A program made the translations under genes and the position numbers. Source: Phlebotomus papatasi (taxonomy: Eukaryota; Arthropoda; Insecta; Diptera; Psychodidae). From it: a stretch of 64,000 bases of DNA. This document shows positions 53,882 through 64,000 of the stretch, piece after piece; position 1 is the first letter of the stretch, and each line of letters begins with the position of its first letter. Where the stretch lies: NCBI RefSeq assembly GCF_024763615.1, contig NC_077223.1:5952001-6016000 (forward strand), in the 5' to 3' direction. The notes under the pieces were generated by a model. That model was not told the DNA's origin, made no database searches, and saw only the letters and a program-made list of their open reading frames with translations.

Positions 53882-54247
53882 CTACTAATATCCAAATTTG
53901 GTCACAGCAGAATCTACAAAATATGGAAAAATAACAACAAAGATAAGTCTTCAGATCTACACTTTAGCCCAAGACCATTGACTCCTACTTTCAAAATTGT
54001 GATAAGATTCATTTTCTTCTGTGTCAATTCCTGTACTACAATAAGGGATTGAACGAGTTAACTGGTTACAACAAGGAACTTCGAGATTCACATTATTATA
54101 GAATATGCTTTATGCCTCATGCGGAATATGAAAGAAGCATCTCAAAATGTATTGAATGAAAAACTGCAGAATGAGACAAACTATAAATATACGCAACGTT
54201 TGAGGCAAAAAAACACTCATATTTGAAAATTTGATCTATAAACCTAA
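53882..54247. other. spacer, no feature
   Basis: No gene or repeat recognised. Confidence 0.4.
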
Positions 54248-54249
54248 TA

Positions 54250-54483
54250 CAGTAGACTCTCGCTCAATCGGCTCTTTGTCAATCGGGCGAAAGATTTTGT
54301 TGACAATTTTCCCGTTTAATTATCAAGCTAATTCGCTCAAATTCGCTGTAGTTCTTCCTATTTCATCGTGATTCTTTATAATTGAACGCTTTTTGTGGAA
54401 TTTACAAGGACTTTGACGCCTAAATCTATCGATAAACCGGATGACATTTTGCCCCAAATGCCCAATTGAGAGAGAGTCTACTG
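54250..54483. mobile_element. 234-bp pogo-type MITE
   Basis: CAGTAGACTCTCGCTCAATC and, inverted, CAGTAGACTCTCTCTCAATT; TA on both sides (54248-54249, 54484-54485). CAG ends with TA duplication are typical of pogo-type elements. Confidence 0.85.
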
Positions 54484-54485
54484 TA

Positions 54486-55034
54486 ATCTCACTCGCTCAG
54501 TTTTAAAAACAACACAAAAGTGAGGTTATGTCAAAGTTGCTCAAAAACCAGTTGTAAGCTGTATGAGCTTATTGCAGATTTGATTCTTTCATTGTACATT
54601 CAATTTGTGCAAGCTTGAGAAATATATTTATATCAAGGAAATGCAAAATTGGTTAAAAATTACTCAACTGTGGCCTACTTGAGTCAAATTTCTTCTTATT
54701 TATCGACTTTAAGTTTTTTAAGTTTTAGTTTTGAATGAAGGAGCAAATCGGAGAATTACAATAGATGTGAATATGAGAGAATAGCAACGGATACGAAGTT
54801 TCTGGGAAAATGTGCGAAGAAAAAATGTCTTCTATGTGCGATCGATCAATATGAGTCAAGTTTTCGGATTTTCTTTCACCCACGAAAACGGTCTGCTCCA
54901 GTTCAAATCTTTTTTACAGAAATATAAACCCTAGTAACACCTCTACGTCCTGTGATAGTATTTTTTTCAGAAAAGTGATATTAATTGCGCAAAATTATTC
55001 GAAATATTACACATAAAGATTACAGTTTTAGACC
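54486..55034. other. spacer, no feature
   Basis: AT-rich, no coding frame. Confidence 0.4.
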
Positions 55035-55036
55035 TA

Positions 55037-55364
55037 CAGTGCCTGCTCTCTAATCCGGATCGCCGTAATCCGGACGAGTTATCTACGGTTAGATTTAAAA
55101 TTATTTTGAGATTATGTATACATGTGTGTTCATCAATGAAAATGAATTATCCCGTGAAGTTTTTGTTCAATAAAGGAAATATAATAGCATAGAATTCTCT
55201 AATTCTGTCTGTTTAAGCTTCCTTAAAAGTTTTATTCTAATTCTCGTTAAAAACCTTGTATTATTTTTTCGAGACGTTATGCAAATTCAAAAAATCCATC
55301 CGGATTACGAAGCGGACATCTATTAAATTGTCTCCCAATCATCCGGATTACGAAGCGGACACTG
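55037..55364. mobile_element. 328-bp pogo-type MITE
   Basis: CAGTGCCTGCTCTCTAATCC at the left; the right end inverted is CAGTGTCCGCTTCGTAATCC; TA at 55035-55036 and 55365-55366. AATCCGGAT words occur several times inside. Confidence 0.85.
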
Positions 55365-55366
55365 TA

Positions 55367-56428
55367 TTTTTAATTTTTTCTTCCTGAAACCAGGGAAAAT
55401 GAGCTAGACTTAGACTCTCAATTTTTTCAGGGAAGGTATGATTCAAGACTAGCTATTAAAATATATAGCCATAGGTAAGATTCATAAAGGAATTTGGGAG
55501 AAATATGAAATGTTTGAAGGTAGCGTATGTGCGAACGATCACAGCCTTCCCCTACATCACATTCCCCAAGTAGTACTGCCTTAATAGTCGGGAAATTGGA
55601 AAAGCGCAGAAGTATCCCGACCTTGCTCGAACAACTCGCACACGAATGAGGTTGATGACCTATTCCGGAAAAGCGTCAAATACTGCATCCCTATGCATTC
55701 ACATCTCCTCAAATTCAGTTGTAGCCAAAATATCACAGCGAGTGTGAACTTCTAGTGTACCTCTTAGTGATACATTTTCGTAAAATTCAGGTTTCATGAT
55801 TTTTCTTTATTTAACTGTGTGTGAATTTCATATCATCAAAAGACTTCATATTAACGGGGTAAGTGTAAACCGATTTCTTACAAATGATTACTCGCTAGTG
55901 CGATAGTGATACTCTAAATCTAAAAACTCTTAAATTGGTTGTTGATATTTAAAGAAAAATTAAATTGGCCGAAACATATTGTCCAGTAGTTTTTCCACAT
56001 CTCTTATAAAAGTTCTCTATCACTCAGAACAATCTGGCAGAAAAATAATGTGCTCCATATTAAGTACGTAGAAAAAGGGACAGTAGTAGTAATAATCGCG
56101 CAGAGTACTGTTTGGTGGGCGTGGCTTTCCATCGAGCACGATACTGTTTGGTGACGCCACATCGATAACTCTGGTCGATGGGCTACCTTCAGGCCCTTCC
56201 CCCCATCCCCTGTTGCCCCTCCCCACTTCATTATTATTATATTTTATTAATAATTTTAACTAAATATCGCGCAGATTACTGTTGATGAATGATTTTCATT
56301 GGATATCGCGCACAGTACTGTTGTTTGAATGTCAACCGTTCTGGTGGCCATTTTGGGCTTTTAAGCTGTAAACTTTAGACGGCCATCTTCAACTTTTTAG
56401 AACTTTAAGACTTTTTAAGATTGCGCTT
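55367..56428. other. noncoding DNA with one stray transposon end
   Basis: ATGTGCGAACGATCACAGCC…TTCCCCTA at 55528-55554 resembles the right TIR of the pogo-like transposon at 40272; a left partner was not found. ATCGCGCA…ACTGTT words repeat at 56096, 56270 and 56306 (three or four times), an unexplained small repeat. Confidence 0.4.
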
Positions 56429-56815
56429 TTAAGCTGTCTACACATTATGAGCATTTTTTAAAAAAATTCTTTAAGAAATTTTTTAAAAATTTTTTTTAAA
56501 AAAACTGTTTTTTAAAAAATTTTTTTAAAAATATGCCTCCACACTAGACTTAATTTTTGTAAAAAATTTCTGACAGATTACTATCAGCATTTCGCTTGGG
56601 ATTATTTTTCATGAAAATTTGTCATTTGAATGGTGGAAAAAGTGTGAAAAGTGTTTGTTGGAATTCCCTGGGATAGTTGTTAGTGAATGGTCGTGGAAAA
56701 TTTTCCAAAATTGCAAAAGTGCAGTGTTTTTCTACAGAAGTTGTTCCCAGTGGAATCAATATTCCGGAGTGTGTGAACATAACCTCAAACTGTTGTTTTT
56801 CCCTAAAAATTTTGG

Positions 56816-57082
56816 GTGACTATCGCAGTTATTTATGTACAGAAATTGTTTTTCTTTGCGATAATCTGGAAACCAAAACATGCTCATCAGAAGAACCGCA
56901 GAAATTACTCGGAAGGACAAATATGTTACCAGGAACAATGGGTAGAGTGGAGAAGAAGGTGTGCAGCTCAAAAGATCCTAGATTCCATTGATCAGCAGCT
57001 CTTTCTGGAAAAGCTTCAGGACTTCAGGAAAACTTGTGGATACGTTTGGATGAACAGGAGTATTTGTAACCAAGAACATTGA
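56816..57082 (+). pseudogene. coding-like segment in copy A, unidentified
   Basis: The frame reads RNYSEGQICYQEQWVEWRRR and DSIDQQLFLEKLQDFRKTCG, then YVWMNRSICNQEH and a stop before GTAAGT. Balanced composition and a donor-like site suggest a captured exon. An overlapping frame (56677-56991) is equally long, so the true frame is undecided. Present in copy B as well. Confidence 0.3.
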
Positions 57083-57467
57083 CGTAAGTACTATGAATAT
57101 GCTAAAAAAAACTCGCTGATTTTATTGCAAAGCTATTCCTGCAAAAAATTCAGGACTACAATTGGAAGAGCATGATAGTGAATGAGGGGAACGACTTTGA
57201 GGAATAATTAGAAAGTGCTTCACCAAAATTCCTGCAAAAATTGATCCAGTGCAACTCTACAAATTTGATTCCGGATACTGGATGACACTAATTTGATTCC
57301 GGACACTAGTGATAATTATGATAAATTTTATGAAAAATAAATTCTCATATCTTGGTTTCCAATCCGAAATCTTTTATTGGTTATCCGGTGTACATTAAAG
57401 CATTCTCCCTCTATCCACTACTGTCCAAGCAGGAGTCCCATGGAGGAAGCAAAAGTTTGTAGCCATC

Positions 57468-57666
57468 TCATCCTTGTGCTTCCGGATGGGAACATTTCCA
57501 TCGTGGTTGAAAAGGAGGAATGATGGGAGGTGGTTCTGGGGCTTCAAGTGATGGGCTGTGGTAACTACGGATGACTCTTGTATGTACTAGGATCTCCTCA
57601 GTGGCTCTGAATAGGTCTATTGTCTTTATTGATTTACCAGGTTCAAGTTCCTTCTTTCCATTTATG
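57468..57666 (-). pseudogene. captured C-terminal coding fragment, copy A
   Basis: Minus-strand counterpart of the segment at 59480-59678: LEPGKSIKTIDLFRATEEIL, then VHTRVIRSYHSPSLEAPEPP and PIIPPFQPRWKCSHPEAQG followed by a stop. Proline-rich, natural-looking composition; I do not recognise the source protein. Confidence 0.35.
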
Positions 57667-58227
57667 TTTTAATTTGGTGCACGAGGTCACTGTACCATAA
57701 AAATCTTCAAGAATACACAGACATCACAACTTTCGGCAACTTCAAAAGAAAAATCAGCGAAAATGTTCCTCCAAAGCTGGCTTTGATTCCACTGGGAACA
57801 ACTTCTGTAGAAAAACACTGCACTTTCGCAATTTTGGAAAATTTTCCACGAACATTCACTAACAACTATCCCAGGGAATTCCAACAAACACTTTTCACAC
57901 TTTTTCCACCACTCAAATGACAAATTTTCATGAAAAATGTCTCGAGTTGCTGTGATTTTTTAAAAAATTCTTTAAAAAAACTGTTTTGTAAAAAATTGTC
58001 CCAGTGTGTAGAGGCATTTTTTTAAAAGAATTTTTTTAAAGAAAAAACCTTGATTTTTTAAAAAAATGGGTCGTTTTTTTACAAAATCGCCTACACACTA
58101 TACAAATTTCTGTAAAAAATCCAGTTTTTTTTAAAAAAAATTTCACTAGTCTGGAGGCGATTTTTTTAAAGAACTTTTTTTAATGTCATTTTTTACAGAA
58201 TTTTTTGATAATGTGTAGACAGCTTAA

Positions 58228-58373
58228 TGACCAGCGCACAATAACTTTTGTTTGTAAACATGTTTTCAACATTTCGCATGAGAATGAGCGAGACGACTAG
58301 ATCTAGATCTCATTCACTCTCATTGAAATGTCAAAAACATGTTTACTAAACAAAAGTTATTGTGCGTTGGGCA
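58228..58373. mobile_element. 146-bp palindromic PIF/Harbinger-type MITE (copy 2)
   Basis: Same family and length as 13925-14070: TGACCAGCGCACAATAACTT … GTTATTGTGCGTTGGGCA, with TAA at 58225-58227 and 58374-58376. It lies directly against the right end of copy A. Confidence 0.85.
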
Positions 58374-58758
58374 TAATGAAGAAAATAAAAAAATAATTTT
58401 TTTTTAAACAATGCGTGTTTGTACTTTTAAAATTTTAAAACATTCAAAATTAAACAAATTTTGAGTTAAACAAAAAAAATCAACAAATTTTAAATTAAAC
58501 AACTGAAAATTAAACAATTTGAGAATTAAACAACTTTAAAATTAAACAAAAAAAAATTCAACAATATTAAAATTCAACAATTTTTAAATTAAACAACTAG
58601 AAATTCAACAATTTTTTGATTAAACATTTTTTCCAAATTACCACTATTATAGTGGTGTGAAAGATTACACACTATAATAGTGGTAATTTTTTTTACTGTG
58701 AAAGTACACAAAATCGCGCTTACTGCATAGGAAAGACCTCTGAATAGTTTCTATCATG
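58374..58758. repeat. A/T simple repeats and a short hairpin
   Basis: Imperfect AAATTAAACAA repeats at 58430-58630, then a hairpin at 58635-58690: AATTACCACTATTATAGTG and its inverse around GTGTGAAAGATTAC. Confidence 0.7.
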
Positions 58759-58832
58759 CCACGAGTGGCACAATGGATAAGGTGCTGGACTCGCAACCGA
58801 GAGGTCTGCTGATCAATTCCCATGGACGCCAC
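58759..58832 (+). other. tRNA-like sequence, probable tRNA pseudogene
   Basis: CCACGAGTGGCACAATGGAT has an A-box-like TGGCACAATGG, as in tRNA-Arg-type genes; GCTGATCAATTCCC stands where the B box should be but is degenerate (GGTTCGANTCC expected). Stems do not pair well. Probably a relic or SINE head. Confidence 0.4.
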
Positions 58833-58919
58833 ATCTTTTCACATACAATTGCATAGGGAGAAAAAAATTACCACCAAAGTAATTTCCGTTAATTTAAAAT
58901 ATTCAAAATGTCCATCTAA

Positions 58920-60717
58920 AAGCTGTCTACACATTATCAAAAAATTCTGTAAAAAATGACATTAAAAAAAGTTCTTTAAAAAAATCGCCTCCAGACTAGT
59001 GAAATTTTTTTTAAAAAAACTGGATTTTTTACAGAAATTTGTATAGTGTGTAGGCGATTTTGTAAAAAAACGACCCATTTTTTTTTTAAAAATCAAGGTT
59101 TTTTCTTTAAAAAAATTCTTTTAAAAAAATGCCTCTACACACTGGGACAATTTTTTACAAAACAGTTTTTTTTAAAGAATTTTTTAAAAAATCACAGCAA
59201 CTCGAGACATTTTTCATGAAAATTTGTCATTTGAGTGGTGGAAAAAGTTTGAAAAGTGTTTGTTGGAATTCCCTGGGATAGTTGTTGGTGGATTTTCGTG
59301 GAAAATTTTGCAAAATTGCGAAAGTGCAGTGTTTTTCTACAGAAGTTGTTCCCAGTGGAATCAAAGCCAGCTTTGGAGGAACATTTTCGCTGATTTTTCT
59401 TTTGAAGTTGCCGAAAGTTGTGATGTCTGTGTATTCTTGAAGATTTTTATGGTACAGTGACCTCGTGCACCAAATTAAAACATAAATGGAAAGAAGGAAC
59501 TTGAACCTGGTAAATCAATAAAGACAATAGACCTATTCAGAGCCACTGAGGAGATCCTAGTACATACAAGAGTCATCCGTAGTTACCACAGCCCATCACT
59601 TGAAGCCCCAGAACCACCTCCCATCATTCCTCCTTTTCAACCACGATGGAAATGTTCCCATCCGGAAGCACAAGGATGAGATGGCTACAAACTTTTGCTT
59701 CCTCCATGGGACTCCTGCTTGGACAGTAGTGGATAGAGGGAGAAGGCTTTAATGTACACCGGATAACCAATAAAAGATTTCGGATTGGAAACCAAGATAT
59801 GAGAATTTATTTTTCATAAAATTTATCATAATTATCACTAGTGTCCGGAATCAAATTAGTGTCATCCAGTATCCGGAATCAAATTTGTAGAGTTGCACTG
59901 GATCAATTTTTGCAGGAATTTTGGTGAAGCACTTTCTAATTATTCCTCAAAGTCCTTCCCCTCATCCACTATCATGCTCTTCCAATTGTAGTCCTGAATT
60001 TTTTGCAGGAATAGCTTTGCAATAAAATCAGCGAGTTTTTTTTAGCATATTCACAGTACTTACGTCAATGTTCTTGGTTACAAATACTCCTGTTCATCCA
60101 AACGTATCCACAAGTTTTCCTGAAGTCCTGAAGCTTTTCCAGAAAGAGCTGCTGATCAATGGAATCTAGGATCTTTTGAGCTGCACACCTTCTTCTTCAC
60201 TCTACCCATTGTTCCTGGTAATAAATTTGTCCTTCCGAGTAATTTCTGCGGTTCTTCTGATGAGCATGTTTTGGTTTCCAGATTATCGCAAAGAAAAACA
60301 ATTTCTGTACATAAATAACTGCGATAGTCACACAAAATTTTTAGGGAAAAACAACAGTTTGAGGTTATGTTCACACACTCCGGAATATTGATTCCACTGG
60401 GAACAACTTCTGTAGAAAAACACTGCACTTTTGCAATTTTGGAAAATTTTCCACGACCATTCACTAACAACTATCCCAGGGAATTCCAACAAACACTTTT
60501 CACACTTTTTCCACCATTCAAATGACAAATTTTCATGAAAAATAATCCCAAGCGAAATGCTGATAGTAATCTGTCAGAAATTTTTTACAAAAATTAAGTC
60601 TAGTGTGGAGGCATTTTTTTTAAAAAATTTTTTTAAAAAACAGTTTTTTTAAAAAAATTTTTTAAAAAATTTTTTAAAGAATTTTTTAAAAAAATGCTCA
60701 TAATGTGTAGACAGCTT
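58920..60717 (-). mobile_element. 1.8-kb long-TIR element with coding-like segments (copy B)
   Basis: Inverted copy of 56431-58225, with AAGCTGTCTACACATTAT ends and very high similarity throughout. TAA precedes the left end (58917-58919) and follows the right end (60718-60720), a possible PIF/Harbinger-type duplication. Together A and B make an inverted repeat with 694 bases between them. Confidence 0.78.
59480..59678 (+). pseudogene. captured C-terminal coding fragment, copy B
   Basis: Open from 59479 to the TGA at 59676-59678, about 66 codons without an ATG in frame. It encodes a proline-rich tail ending KCSHPEAQG. No mutations break the frame in either copy. The source gene is unknown. 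Confidence 0.35.
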
Positions 60718-60720
60718 TAA

Positions 60721-61139
60721 GCCCAAAACTTTCATATTACATTTGGACACACTTCTTTTCATATTTTTTGTTCCATCTGTTGGATGTATTTTTAACACGT
60801 ATCGCTGGAAAAATTCCAGTGTGCAAGCAATCTCTCTGGGAAAGCATTAATTGAAAATGTAATACATTGCGAACATTATTTCAAACGCTTCCCAGATATT
60901 TGCTCCTTTCTTAATCTCCTGCCCTTTGTATAGAATATCATGTGATCTCCTGTGTTTTCTGTAAATCGTAATAATAAAAATTCTATGTAAAAAATTTGCT
61001 TAAAACTTACTTTTATCATAATTTACCTATAATATAAACCCCAGGATGTGACGTCATGAAATTTTGCGAATTGATCTGAAAAATACAAATAGCATACAAA
61101 AATTATTTATGCTTCAAAATACGAAATAACAATCTATAC
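60721..61139. other. AT-rich spacer
   Basis: No gene recognised. Confidence 0.4.
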
Positions 61140-61507
61140 CTCTCGGTGTTGCAAAATTGTGCCAGCATCTTCCTTGAAATAGTGGCCGCTTTTATCAATT
61201 TCTCCAGGTCTTTTTCTCCTTCGAATTCTTCCTTCATGCATGCAAAGTAAATCATACCGTATTTATCCCTGAGCTTTGGATGTCAGTTTCTGTTAGATTC
61301 TTAAAGTGTTCGAAAGAGTCCATGTTTCGTCTTTAGAATTTCCCACTTGTTGAGCAACTCTGTAAGTTCCATTTTTTCATTGATGTCCCGTCTAATTACA
61401 GCAAAACTATCTCCATCGTTGAGTGGGTTGAGTGATTCATCTGTTTGACTGAAGATATTCGGTTGATTATTGATGTTCCCGGAACATGCGTTAAGCTGTC
61501 TATACAT
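61140..61507 (-). pseudogene. coding-like relic on the minus strand
   Basis: Three overlapping minus-strand stretches look protein-like but are in different frames: …DINEKMELTELLNKWEILKT…; MDSFEHFKNLTETDIQSSGI (61323-61252); and MIYFACMKEEFEGEKDLEKL…SRKMLAQFCNTER (from 61255). The FEHFKNLTETDIQSSGI part faintly recalls a SAM-type helix bundle. No splice pattern joining them could be fixed. A decayed gene or transposon relic. Confidence 0.25.
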
Positions 61508-61943
61508 TAGAAGAAAATTTCATCAATATTTGCAATCAATATTTAATATTGATGAAAATTGCCTACACATTAGCAAAACATATGGACATGAATTCGGATT
61601 ATTGAAGAAAATTTGTCTAATGTGGAGGCAATTTCTTCAATATTCGTTTCAATATGGATGACTTCTCTTCCATATTGTCTTTCAATATTGTTTACCCCAA
61701 GGGGTAATTCATAATCTATCAGATTGGCTCGGGTTCCCAAAAAAATGTATGGGTTCCCCGGGTTTCCTGAAAAATATGTATGGGTTCCCCAGCCAGATTG
61801 GCTCGAGTTCCCTGAAATGAGTTACCCCTCGGTTTACCCCTACACATTGAGATAAATATCATCAATATTATTCTTCCATAATATTATTGAAGTGGAATAT
61901 GGAAGAAATGGTCGATATCAAGTTCATTAGATATTTTCTTCAA
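61490..61943. repeat. AAGCTGTCTATACATTAG TIR family fragment
   Basis: AAGCTGTCTATACATTAGAA at 61493 resembles the ends of copies A and B. ATATTGATGAAA-type inverted words follow. It also contains a direct duplication of TGTATGGGTTCCCC (61746, 61784) and AGATTGGCTCG (61720, 61795). It is cut on the right by the element at 61946. Confidence 0.45.
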
Positions 61944-61945
61944 TA

Positions 61946-62857
61946 GGGTAGAGTAAGCCCTTTTCGCCACCTTAAAGTTTTGTACCCTTGTAATTCTTAC
62001 AATTTTTGTCGAAATAAAAAGAGATTTTCTGTACAAGTGCTTTGAAGCATTGTCTCTCTAATGAACCAGGAGAATTTCTGGGAATTTTTGGGCATCTAGT
62101 TGAAATAAAACACTTCCTGCAACAATGCATGTTTCAGTACTTTTCGCCACTTTGTAAACACTTTTTCGCCACTGTGTAAGCACTTTTTCGCCACTTGTTT
62201 TTAATTGATTTTTAAGAAACAGCAGCTTTCGAAAACCCGCAAAAGTACATTGCACAGTACTTTTCTTATTTAACACCTATATTAGACAATTATTAGAGTA
62301 TTATTCGAAAGATTTTTTGCACATTTTTTGTTTGCGACAAAAATCAATTGACAATTACGTCTGTTTCAACTAAATTCCGCGAGGTGCGCCACTTGTAAAA
62401 TGCTTGGAAAAATGAGTGGCGAAAAGTACTTACACAACCGAAAAAAGTAAGCCCTATTTCACCACATCCGTATTTCTTTATTTTTTTGGAAAACATTATT
62501 AAATAATGATATTAGAGCGAAGCTTAGTTAATAACAAAGTGACTTTCAGTGAAAAAATATCAAATACTGTACTGCAAAAACATAAAATATTGCAAGACAA
62601 TTTGTCTGAGCGTTGACAAGTTTATTAAGAACTCCATATTTTTTTTGGTGACTGTTCACCTTGTCGACAATTTCTTCAATTAACTTGCAAATAATCTAGT
62701 CGGTGGAGCACCAGTTATGGTTTTCTGATCCGTTGGACTAGAGGTTACGAAGTAATAGTCATTTCGTAGTTCCATAAGCTCAAAATTCCCTGAAAAAGTG
62801 ATTTTATTTGTAGGTGGCGAAAAAGTGCTTACTGGCGAAAAAGTACTGACTCTACCC
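61946..62857 (+). mobile_element. TA-flanked DNA transposon, 912 bp (copy 2)
   Basis: Same family and orientation as 31186-32089: GGGTAGAGTAAGCCCTTTTC … AAAGTACTGACTCTACCC, with TA at 61944-61945 and 62858-62859. Over 90% alike by eye. Confidence 0.85.
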
Positions 62858-62859
62858 TA

Positions 62860-63022
62860 TACAAAAGCACAGTGATATGAATTTAAACGCATATTACCTG
62901 TCTCTCAAAGATTGAAAAATCCTAATTTGAAAATTGTTTGTATGAATGTGCATGTTTTTCTTGAAGAATGAGAAATTTCAAGATCTTTCTAAAAAGCTAA
63001 AACATGATACCATTCGGTTGAG
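62860..63022. other. spacer
   Basis: Nothing recognised. Confidence 0.4.
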
Positions 63023-63836
63023 AAAGGGACAGATAATCCTAACCGGCTTATGTAGGTGAGATTCTTAATGTGAGCTAACTCGTAATGTATGCAAATTCGA
63101 TTTAGAGCTGGAGTTGGGGAATGCCATTCAGTTATCTTGTATCAAATTCGTGAAATTATACAAATTTTGAATTTAAACCAAAATATCAAGGATTTGGATG
63201 GAGTAACAAAAAAGTAATATATGGCTGAAATGTAGACCAAGATGTTTTCTATAATTTTGCCATAGAACATGATCTCATAGATTACTCAGAAACCGAGATA
63301 ATCGAGGTTGTTTGTTTCTGAACTCGTTTTTTCGACCAGATCGCCCCAAGTGTTCATTTGATGAACTTCAACTATATCAAAGAATTGTTGTATTTTGTGA
63401 GACTTTCCATTTAAAATCCTATTTTAAGTGTCTTGGTGGAGTAGAGGCAGTCAAATTGGCATCTGAGATGGTTTCAAAGCGTTATTATGGGAAAAATCAA
63501 TTTTTTCACACTTAAACGACAAAATCGGACAGATCGCATTATCTGATCGAAAAATGATGTATGGACGAAATATAGAGACAAATGTCCTCTACAATTATGT
63601 CGAAGTAATCATCAAAATCGGTTCAGCGACAGTCGATATAATTGAGGTTATGTGATATTGAAATTGGTTTTCCGACTGTGGCGCCCCTGGTGTTGTTCCC
63701 ACGAAGTTCAAATGTTCTGGAAAGTTGTAGCATTTGGTGAGATCTTTCGTTAAAGCCCTCACTCATCAAAATCGGTCACGTAGAACCGGAGATATGATTT
63801 TTTGAATTTCGTGAATTTTGACCCCTCATATCTCCG
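63023..63836. repeat. dispersed ~800-bp repeat (copy 2)
   Basis: Direct copy of 24655-25456, from ACAGATAATCCTAACCGGCT to CTCATATCTCC, with scattered changes. The sequence beyond (63837-64000) has no match or gene in the window. Confidence 0.7.
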
Positions 63837-64000
63837 GTTCTATTGAAACCACAGCGCACATTTGCACCATTTTGGAAACGTCCTAGACTGGACTACAACA
63901 TACTAAAATTTAATTAACTTACACAATGCCGTTTTTGCGAAAAATTAGTTTGAATTCCGATGAATTTTGACACTATCGCAGCGCCACCTGTGGTGAATTT

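Larger units (their letters stand above)
56431..58225 (+). mobile_element. 1.8-kb long-TIR element with coding-like segments (copy A)
   Basis: AAGCTGTCTACACATTAT at the left and its inverse at the right. The inverted ends are unusually long (about 320-440 bases) and include T/A tracts and GGTGGAAAAAGTGTGAAAAG, GGAATTCCCTGGGATAGTTG, CAGTGGAATCAA. The unique middle holds two coding-like segments in convergent orientation. Target duplication not settled (TTA/TAA possible). Copy B lies inverted at 58920-60717. Confidence 0.75.

Overview
The window is animal nuclear DNA, almost certainly from an insect. It is AT-rich, its genes have GT-AG introns, and it carries a chitin-binding peritrophin gene, a TRAPPC3 exon and a very dense load of transposable elements, mostly DNA transposons. 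A dipteran is my best guess, but the order is inferred. Nothing here is bacterial: no operons and no CRISPR.

Layout. 1-7.8 kb is a Ty3/gypsy-type LTR retrotransposon on the minus strand with open gag and pol; its 3' LTR lies outside the window. 8.5-18.6 kb is a non-LTR retrotransposon pseudogene cut into four pieces by three later insertions. The largest is an 8.5-kb hAT-like element with a perfect 8-bp target duplication (8718-17262). It in turn holds a 2.1-kb TA-flanked element with a MITE inside it, a SINE, a Harbinger-type MITE, and an intact three-exon gene joining a MADF domain to a PIF/Harbinger-like tail. 19.66-19.95 kb is the last coding exon of TRAPPC3. 21-26 kb is satellite-like and foldback repeats, including a 147-bp tandem array. 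26.4-33.1 kb is a four-exon secreted peritrophin with two CBM14 domains; its 5.55-kb third intron is packed with repeats and two piggyBac-like elements. 36.0-40.3 kb is a structurally complete pogo-like Tc1/mariner transposon with an intact spliced transposase. 42.8-45.1 kb holds a TIR element with a 464-bp palindrome, then a palindromic hAT MITE with an 8-bp duplication, itself split by a later insertion. 49-50.2 kb shows parts of an unidentified minus-strand membrane-protein gene. 50.9-53.5 kb is an inverted pair of short-period satellites. 53.6-55.4 kb has three small MITEs with clear target duplications. 56.4-60.7 kb is a pair of 1.8-kb long-TIR elements in opposite orientation carrying coding-like segments. 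The end of the window repeats families already seen at 24-25 kb and 31-32 kb.

How it fits together. Only two host genes are convincing: TRAPPC3 (ER-Golgi vesicle tethering; last exon only) and the peritrophin (extracellular chitin binding). The rest is mainly transposon biology. Element boundaries were set by matching terminal inverted repeats and checking target duplications (8 bp for hAT, TTAA for piggyBac, TA for Tc1/mariner, 3-bp TAA/TTA for PIF/Harbinger), so insertion order can be read in several places. Exon joins were checked by reading frame: peritrophin totals 1005 nt, the pogo transposase 2184 nt and the MADF gene 831 nt, all multiples of three. All family names come from motifs read by eye; no database search was possible.
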